A DNA stretch of 59,383 nucleotides from Pseudomonadota bacterium (GTDB lineage: Bacteria; Desulfobacterota; Anaeroferrophillalia; Anaeroferrophillales; Tharpellaceae), in NCBI GenBank assembly GCA_011049115.1, contig DSCM01000090.1, positions 1-59,383 on the forward strand, written 5' to 3'. Every line of letters begins with the position of its first letter. The first letter of the stretch is position 1. Below the pieces are notes generated by a model. The model did no database searches and was not told the origin of the DNA. It saw only the letters and a list, made by a program, of their open reading frames with translations. Positions 54,499 through 59,383 of the stretch are shown here, one piece after another. Position numbers and translations under genes: made by a program.

Positions 54499-57159
54499 TC
54501 AATGGGCTTCGAACCAATTTTTCCCCACCCCGACATCAACCACCAGCGGCACCTTGAGCGGCCGGACCTCGGCCATTTCTTTCCGCACCATCAGGGTAAG
54601 TTCATCAACCTCGTCAGGCGCCACTTCAAAGACCAGTTCATCGTGAACCTGCATGATCATTTTACTGCGCCAGCCTTCCTTTCGCAGCCGGCGATCCAGC
54701 ACCACCATCGCCAGTTTAATCAGATCGGCCGCCGTCCCCTGAATCGGGGTATTGATGGCGGTGCGCCGGGCCATTTCCTGAAGATTCTTGTTCCGGCTGT
54801 TAATCTCGGGCAGATAGCGCCGCCGCTTAAACAGGGTCGTGACATATTCACGGCGCTCGGCCGTGGCCACCACCCCGGCGAAATAATCCTTGACCCCGGC
54901 ATAGGCGGCAAAATAACTTTCTATATAGGCTTTTGCCGTTTTTCTGTCAATATTAAGCTCCCGGGCCAGCTTTTGCGACCCCATCCCGTAGATCAGACCA
55001 AAATTGATGGTCTTGGCCTGACGCCGCATTTCCGGAGTCACCATCATCGGCAAGACCTGAAAGATCTCCGCGGCGGTGCGGGCGTGAATATCAGCCCCAC
55101 TGCGAAAAGCCTCAACCAAGGCTGGATCCCCGGAAAAATGGGCCAGGATACGTAATTCTATCTGCGAGTAATCCGCCGCCAGAATAAGATTTTCCCCTGC
55201 TCCGACAAAGGCCTGGCGAATCACCGCGCCATCCGTCCCGCGAATCGGAATATTCTGCAGATTGGGATCGGAGGAGGAAAGTCGGCCGGTTGCGGTTACG
55301 GCCTGATTATATGAGGTATGCACCCGACCGGTCGCGGGATGAACCAGACGAGGCAAGGCTTCGAGATAGGTTGAAACCAGTTTGGCCAGAGACCGGTATT
55401 CCAGAATTCTGGCCGGCAGGGGATGTTCGTCGGCCAGACGCTCCAGCACCTCCAGAGCCGTCGACGGCCCACTTTTGGTCTTTTTGAGCACCCGCAGGCC
55501 GAGTTCCTGAAAAAGAATTTCCGCCAACTGTTTGGGTGAGTTGATATTGAACTCACGCCCAGCCAGAGCATGAATTTCCCGACCCATTATTTCCAGGCGC
55601 TGATTATACTCAACTGCGGTTCTGGTCAGCAGTTCCGCATCGATATTGACCCCGGTCATCTCCATCCGCTGCAAGACTCCGATCAGAGGACGCTCAATCT
55701 GAACAAAAAGCCCTTCCAGGTCATCTTCCTGCAATTTGGGCCGCAACCGCTTACTCAAGATAAAAGCCAGCTGGGCATCCTCACAGGCGTAGTCGGAAAC
55801 CTTGTCCGGGGCAATCCGATCGATCGTCACCTGACTGCGTCCCGAGCCCACCACGTCTTTGTAGGTTATCGGGCTGTGGGCCAGATATTCATGCGCCAGG
55901 GTATCAAGCCCATGGCGATGCCGGGTCGGATTGATCAGATAGGAGGCCACCATCGCATCAAAATCCAGGCCCGCCACCTCGATTCCGGCTCGTTGCAGAA
56001 CAATCGCATCATATTTGAAATTCTGGCCGATCTTTTTGATCCCGGGATCACTGAGCAGGGGGCGAAGCTGGTCCAGGACCAGCTCGCGCCCAAGCTGAGC
56101 CACATCCCCCGCATGAGCAACCGGCAGATAGGCCGCGTCATAACTGTTCCAGGCCAGCGAGATGCCCACCAGTTCAGCCCGCATCGCATCAATAGAGGTG
56201 GTCTCGGTATCCAGCGCCAGTTTTTGCACCCCCTGCAGATCCCGCAGCAAGACCGCTAATTTTTCCTGGTTGTCGATCAGCCGGTAGCCCTCGCGGCTCA
56301 CGGTCTGCTGCGGACTCAGACGCCGGCTTAAAGCATGAAACTCAAGCTCGGCAAACAGGGCGCGCAGTTTATCATAGTCCGGCTTCCGGCAACCCAGATC
56401 GGCGATTTCGCAAGCCAGCTCGACATCGTCGACAAGCGTCACCAGCCGCCGGGAAAGCCGGGCCTCAGCCTGATACGCGAGCAGCTTTTCCCGCCAACCC
56501 TGACGTTCAATCGCGGCCGCATTATTTAACAGATTCTGCAAATTCCCAAACTCGCTAAGCAGGCTCAGGGCGCTTTTCGGACCGATGCCGGGCACGCCCG
56601 GAATATTATCGGCGCTGTCTCCGGCCAGAGCCAGCAAATCGAGAAGACGCTCGCCACAAACTCCGTGCCGTTCGCTGACCGCGGCCCGATCATAGCGCTT
56701 GTCCTTCATGCTGTCGTACATGACCACGCCCTCTCCGACCAGACTCATCAGATCCTTATCCCCGGAAACAATGAGCACCTCCAGCCCGGCCTCACGGCTT
56801 TTGCGGGTCAGGGTGGCGATAATATCATCGGCCTCAAAACCCCGCACCCCGATCGCCGGCAGGCCAAAAGCCTCAAGCAGTCTCGGCACATAGGGAAACT
56901 GGGCTTCAAGTTCCGGCGGCGGGGTCTGACGGTTGGCCTTGTAGGCCGGGTACAATCGATGCCGCCAGGTTTTTTCCGGCAGATCAAGAGCGGCCGCGAC
57001 ATGGCTCGGCTGCAGGTCCTCCAGCACCTTGAGCAGCATCTGACAGAAACCGAACAGGGCATTGGTCGGCAAGCCGGTCGAGGTCGTCAGCGGTCGAATC
57101 GCGTGAAAGGCGCGAAAAACCAGCGCACTGGTATCAATCAGACAAAGCAGACTGGTCAT
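54499..57159 (-). CDS. polA: DNA polymerase I
   Basis: Full-length Pol I of 886 residues with three domains. The 5'-3' exonuclease (about 1-290) has LCLIDTSALVFRAFHAIRPL and ADDIIATL; the 3'-5' proofreading domain (about 320-500) keeps the DxE motif LALDTETTSID; the polymerase has LAADYSQIELRILAHFSGD, KTINFGLIYGMG and MQVHDELVFEV. The start at 57159 has GGGAGGGTC just upstream and gives the usual beginning; the frame extends 28 codons further. Proofreading appears intact. Confidence 0.97.
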   Translation of the reverse strand: MTSLLCLIDTSALVFRAFHAIRPLTTSTGLPTNALFGFCQMLLKVLEDLQPSHVAAALDLPEKTWRHRLYPAYKANRQTPPPELEAQFPYVPRLLEAFGLPAIGVRGFEADDIIATLTRKSREAGLEVLIVSGDKDLMSLVGEGVVMYDSMKDKRYDRAAVSERHGVCGERLLDLLALAGDSADNIPGVPGIGPKSALSLLSEFGNLQNLLNNAAAIERQGWREKLLAYQAEARLSRRLVTLVDDVELACEIADLGCRKPDYDKLRALFAELEFHALSRRLSPQQTVSREGYRLIDNQEKLAVLLRDLQGVQKLALDTETTSIDAMRAELVGISLAWNSYDAAYLPVAHAGDVAQLGRELVLDQLRPLLSDPGIKKIGQNFKYDAIVLQRAGIEVAGLDFDAMVASYLINPTRHRHGLDTLAHEYLAHSPITYKDVVGSGRSQVTIDRIAPDKVSDYACEDAQLAFILSKRLRPKLQEDDLEGLFVQIERPLIGVLQRMEMTGVNIDAELLTRTAVEYNQRLEIMGREIHALAGREFNINSPKQLAEILFQELGLRVLKKTKSGPSTALEVLERLADEHPLPARILEYRSLAKLVSTYLEALPRLVHPATGRVHTSYNQAVTATGRLSSSDPNLQNIPIRGTDGAVIRQAFVGAGENLILAADYSQIELRILAHFSGDPALVEAFRSGADIHARTAAEIFQVLPMMVTPEMRRQAKTINFGLIYGMGSQKLARELNIDRKTAKAYIESYFAAYAGVKDYFAGVVATAERREYVTTLFKRRRYLPEINSRNKNLQEMARRTAINTPIQGTAADLIKLAMVVLDRRLRKEGWRSKMIMQVHDELVFEVAPDEVDELTLMVRKEMAEVRPLKVPLVVDVGVGKNWFEAH

Positions 57160-57525
57160 GACCCTCCCGATCAATTTATGGAAAAACTCCGCGGCCGAAA
57201 AACCGGCGCCGCTGAAAAGCCTGCGTCTAGGTACACAAGTCATTCAGCAATGTCAAAACAAAAAGACTCCTGCAAACGCGATCCAGCGACCGGAAAGCGG
57301 CGCTTACGGCCCGCAGGCAAGGATTCTCATCAGCTTAGTTTCTCGTTTTTTTTCATAACCACGTAAGCCCGCTCAAAGGCTGGTTACTTTCACAAACGAA
57401 CTTCCGCGAGCGGTTACGGGAAAACACTTGAGCGCCCTCAAAACTAAACCTCGGCCAAATCGCTCCTTCAAACCAACACAAACTGTGAGACGCTATAACC
57501 TGCGCCGAAGCTTGCGCTGCGACAT
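57160..57525. other. Intergenic region between polA and bamA, no gene seen
   Basis: Contains no convincing frame on either strand. The segment TTTCTCGTTTTTTTTCATAA near 57340-57358 resembles the left arm of repeat copy 3 and may be a degraded piece of that element, but the rest of the unit is not recognisable. The polA promoter should lie near the left end. Confidence 0.4.
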
Positions 57526-57559
57526 AAAAAAACGGGATGCAAAAAGCATCCCGTTTTTT
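57526..57559 (-). terminator. Strong Rho-independent terminator after bamA
   Basis: Perfect hairpin ACGGGATGC / GCATCCCGT with an AAAAA loop, flanked by A and T runs, so it can act in both directions. It lies 24 bases downstream of the bamA stop. Confidence 0.9.
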
Positions 57560-57582
57560 AGCGCGGCAGTGATAACTCAAGT

Positions 57583-58722
57583 TTACCGTTCTTGCGGCCG
57601 ACCGAAAACCTGTTCATAGAGAGCGGCGCCGATTTCCGCACCCTCACCCACCAGTTGCCGGTATTTAATAAAATCAATCGTATCCCGGCCCGTGATCTTC
57701 TTGGTATTGAAGGCGTTAAACCCCATGTAGGCCTCGTAATTCATGTTGGCGGCCAGCCAGTGCCGGTTGGGCAGCTTGGCCTGGTCCCAGAAGAATTTCT
57801 TCTTGGCGCGAATACCGTCCACGGATTTCATCAGGCAGTGAGGCATCAGATTGGCGAACTTCCAGACAAGTTCTTCCACCGCCTGGTCAAGCAGGGTGAA
57901 ATCGGTTTTAGCCGTGCGCACATATTCACGGGCGGCCTTGGCGGCGGCTCCGGTTTTGAATTCACCGTAAACAATTTCGCCGTCCTCAACCCAGTTATCG
58001 GTTTCGACCAGAGGGTTGCGCACCCATGTATCGCCATCCTTGATCACCGGCACGACTTTCGAGAGCAGCCCCAGACGTTTCATCTTATAGGCGCTCCACA
58101 TTTCACAGGAAACGCAATTCCACATCGCCTGTTCAATCCCCAGATACCAGGGAAGGAAATCGGTGGAGCCGCCGTCCGGAGCCGAACCATGCTTGGGACC
58201 GGCCTGACCGAGAATGGCGAGATCGGAGGATACCGAAATATCGGTCGCCATCCCGATTTCCTGGCCCCCGCCGACCCGCATGCCGTTGATGCGGCAGATG
58301 GTCGGTTTCTTACAGTTGATGATTGCGTCGACCATGCCATTGAAAAGATCCATGTAGTCGCCGTATTCCTGAGGCCGCTGCGAATAGTATTCCGCATATT
58401 CCTTGGTATTGCCCCCGGTACAGAAAGATTTGTCGCCGACGGCGGTAAACACGGCGGCCACGACCTGACGATCGGCCGAAGCCCGCTGAAAACCGGCAAT
58501 CACCCCCTTGACCATCTCGGTCGTATAAGAATTGTACTGAGCCGGATTATTGAGAATAATCCAACCGGTATACAGACCTTCGACCACCTTGCCGTCGGGG
58601 TCGAGCACCGGCCTTTTTTCATAAATAGTGCAGGGAGCGTCATTCTCACCACCGAAATGTTCCTCCCGGAAAAGATAATGATCTTTTAATTTATCCTCAC
58701 GTGGAATCCAGTCTAAAGCCAT
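57583..58722 (-). CDS. bamA: 6-oxocyclohex-1-ene-1-carbonyl-CoA hydrolase (BamA/Oah)
   Basis: Ring-opening hydrolase of the anaerobic benzoyl-CoA pathway, converting 6-oxocyclohex-1-ene-1-carbonyl-CoA to 3-hydroxypimelyl-CoA. A crotonase-fold protein of 379 residues, the family length. Signatures are GWIILNNPAQYNSYTTEMV, FCTGGNTKEYAEYYSQRPQE, MRVGGGQEIGMATDISVS, GQAGPKHGSAPDGGSTDFLP and VSCEMWSAYKMKRLGLLSKV, closely matching BamA used as a marker of aromatic degradation. It lies 70 bp downstream of the dehydrogenase that makes its substrate and ends the operon before a terminator. Confidence 0.95.
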   Translation of the reverse strand: MALDWIPREDKLKDHYLFREEHFGGENDAPCTIYEKRPVLDPDGKVVEGLYTGWIILNNPAQYNSYTTEMVKGVIAGFQRASADRQVVAAVFTAVGDKSFCTGGNTKEYAEYYSQRPQEYGDYMDLFNGMVDAIINCKKPTICRINGMRVGGGQEIGMATDISVSSDLAILGQAGPKHGSAPDGGSTDFLPWYLGIEQAMWNCVSCEMWSAYKMKRLGLLSKVVPVIKDGDTWVRNPLVETDNWVEDGEIVYGEFKTGAAAKAAREYVRTAKTDFTLLDQAVEELVWKFANLMPHCLMKSVDGIRAKKKFFWDQAKLPNRHWLAANMNYEAYMGFNAFNTKKITGRDTIDFIKYRQLVGEGAEIGAALYEQVFGRPQER

Positions 58723-58792
58723 CAGTTTATCTCCTTATTTTTCAGTCTGCGAAAGAGTCCGGCGAACCAGAGCGACGCGCCGGAAATTTTAT

Positions 58793-59383
58793 TTAGGCGA
58801 AATCAGGCACCAGCACGATCCGCCGGCTGATCGGTTGGGCGTGGACCTCGGCAAAAGACTCGCGAATGCTGCTCATCGGCCGGGTTTCAAGAAAGGCGTC
58901 GATCTCGATCCGCCCTTTTTCGACCATTTCCAGCACCGCCGGATAGTATTTCGGATGACAACCCCAGGTCCCGATCATTTCGGCATCAAACGCCATCAGT
59001 TTCGAGATCATGTATTCATGCTTGGCCGTCGAGTAACCGACCACCATCAGTTTGCCGACAAAGGAAAGCAGCTCCAGAGCTAAAGCCTGTCCGGGCTTAC
59101 TGCCGGAACATTCGAAAATTTTCCAGCCGTAATTATGGGGCAGCCCTTCCTGCTTACAGAAATCCTTGAGCTCGGCCTTGATATCCTTGGCGGTTTTACC
59201 CTTGGGATTGAGCGCGAGATCGGCTCCGTAGCGCCGGGCTCGCACCAGTTTCTCGTCGTCGATATCAATCGCGACCACGGCCCGGGCCCCCATCGCCTTG
59301 GCGATCTGGGTCATGTAGGTCCCCACTCCGCCCCCGGCGCCGGTGACAATGACAAGATCGCCATCCGGGAAATAGGGTTTATC
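58793..59383 (-). CDS. had: 6-hydroxycyclohex-1-ene-1-carbonyl-CoA dehydrogenase, partial (runs off window)
   Basis: C-terminal part (about 196 residues) of a zinc-type alcohol dehydrogenase family enzyme; the coding frame stays open to the last base, so the N-terminal half lies to the right. The NAD-binding motif VIVTGAGGGVGTYMTQIAKAM and the acidic residue in VVAIDIDDEKL indicate NAD specificity; the later part FECSGSKPGQALALELLSF and GRIEIDAFLETRPMSSI is typical. Upstream of bamA it fits Had (BamQ), which makes the bamA substrate in benzoyl-CoA degradation. More bam genes probably follow outside. Confidence 0.9.
   Translation of the reverse strand, partial: DKPYFPDGDLVIVTGAGGGVGTYMTQIAKAMGARAVVAIDIDDEKLVRARRYGADLALNPKGKTAKDIKAELKDFCKQEGLPHNYGWKIFECSGSKPGQALALELLSFVGKLMVVGYSTAKHEYMISKLMAFDAEMIGTWGCHPKYYPAVLEMVEKGRIEIDAFLETRPMSSIRESFAEVHAQPISRRIVLVPDFA

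Overview
The window looks like a chromosomal piece of a Gram-negative anaerobe, most likely a deltaproteobacterium (Desulfobacterota). The base composition is GC-rich. It carries lptD (outer membrane) and a CoA/ferredoxin-based anaerobic metabolism: a four-subunit 2-oxoacid:ferredoxin oxidoreductase joined to a NuoEF(G)-like NADH module, a methylmalonyl-CoA pathway, and at the right edge two enzymes of the anaerobic benzoyl-CoA pathway (ring hydrolase BamA/Oah and the partial dehydrogenase Had). The taxon is inferred from gene content; no rRNA or tRNA is present.

Layout. 1-190: AT-rich edge with a 24-bp imperfect tandem repeat, possibly a transposon end. 188-9494 (minus): a lipid/polyketide-like cluster resembling aryl-polyene clusters (MMPL exporter, LolA-like carrier, dehydratase, acyltransferase, ACP, ketosynthase, ketosynthase/desaturase chimera), with tsaE and nnrD embedded in it. 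9763-13274 (minus): an orphan NorQ/NorD-type AAA+ ATPase and VWA protein pair. 13538-15219 (minus): three damaged genes (MscS fragment, unknown exported protein, ppnP). 15411-21137 (minus): an RND efflux operon. 21641-25063 (plus): P1 peptidase, TSUP permease, flavin-binding protein, thioesterase, GNAT. 25075-31895 (minus): priA, an ABC ATPase, mutS2, yqeY. 32173-35534 (plus): acyl-CoA synthetase, NYN-domain protein, glutamine amidotransferase. 35531-42508 (minus): DUF2284 protein, then the NuoG-like/NuoF/NuoE/PorBADC operon. 42684-48784 (minus): recR, the methylmalonyl-CoA genes and a carboxyltransferase. 48899-57159 (minus): ugd, lptD, FMN reductase, folC, polA. 57583-59383 (minus): bamA and partial had.

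How it fits together. Benzoyl-CoA ring cleavage (bamA, had), acyl-CoA activation, the propionyl/methylmalonyl-CoA branch and the ferredoxin-linked 2-oxoacid oxidoreductase describe fermentative or respiratory carbon flow through CoA esters. The POR operon and the carboxyltransferase gene share a near-identical 17-bp palindrome-like site upstream, which suggests a common regulator.

Two features stand out. First, the left 15.2 kb contains a cluster of single-base frameshifts and internal deletions or fusions (seven loci), while the remaining 44 kb has essentially intact reading frames. Second, a dispersed intergenic repeat of about 100-225 bp, present in four copies plus one fragment, carries two hairpins; one stem shows a compensatory base-pair change between copies, so it looks like a structured element of a kind I cannot name.
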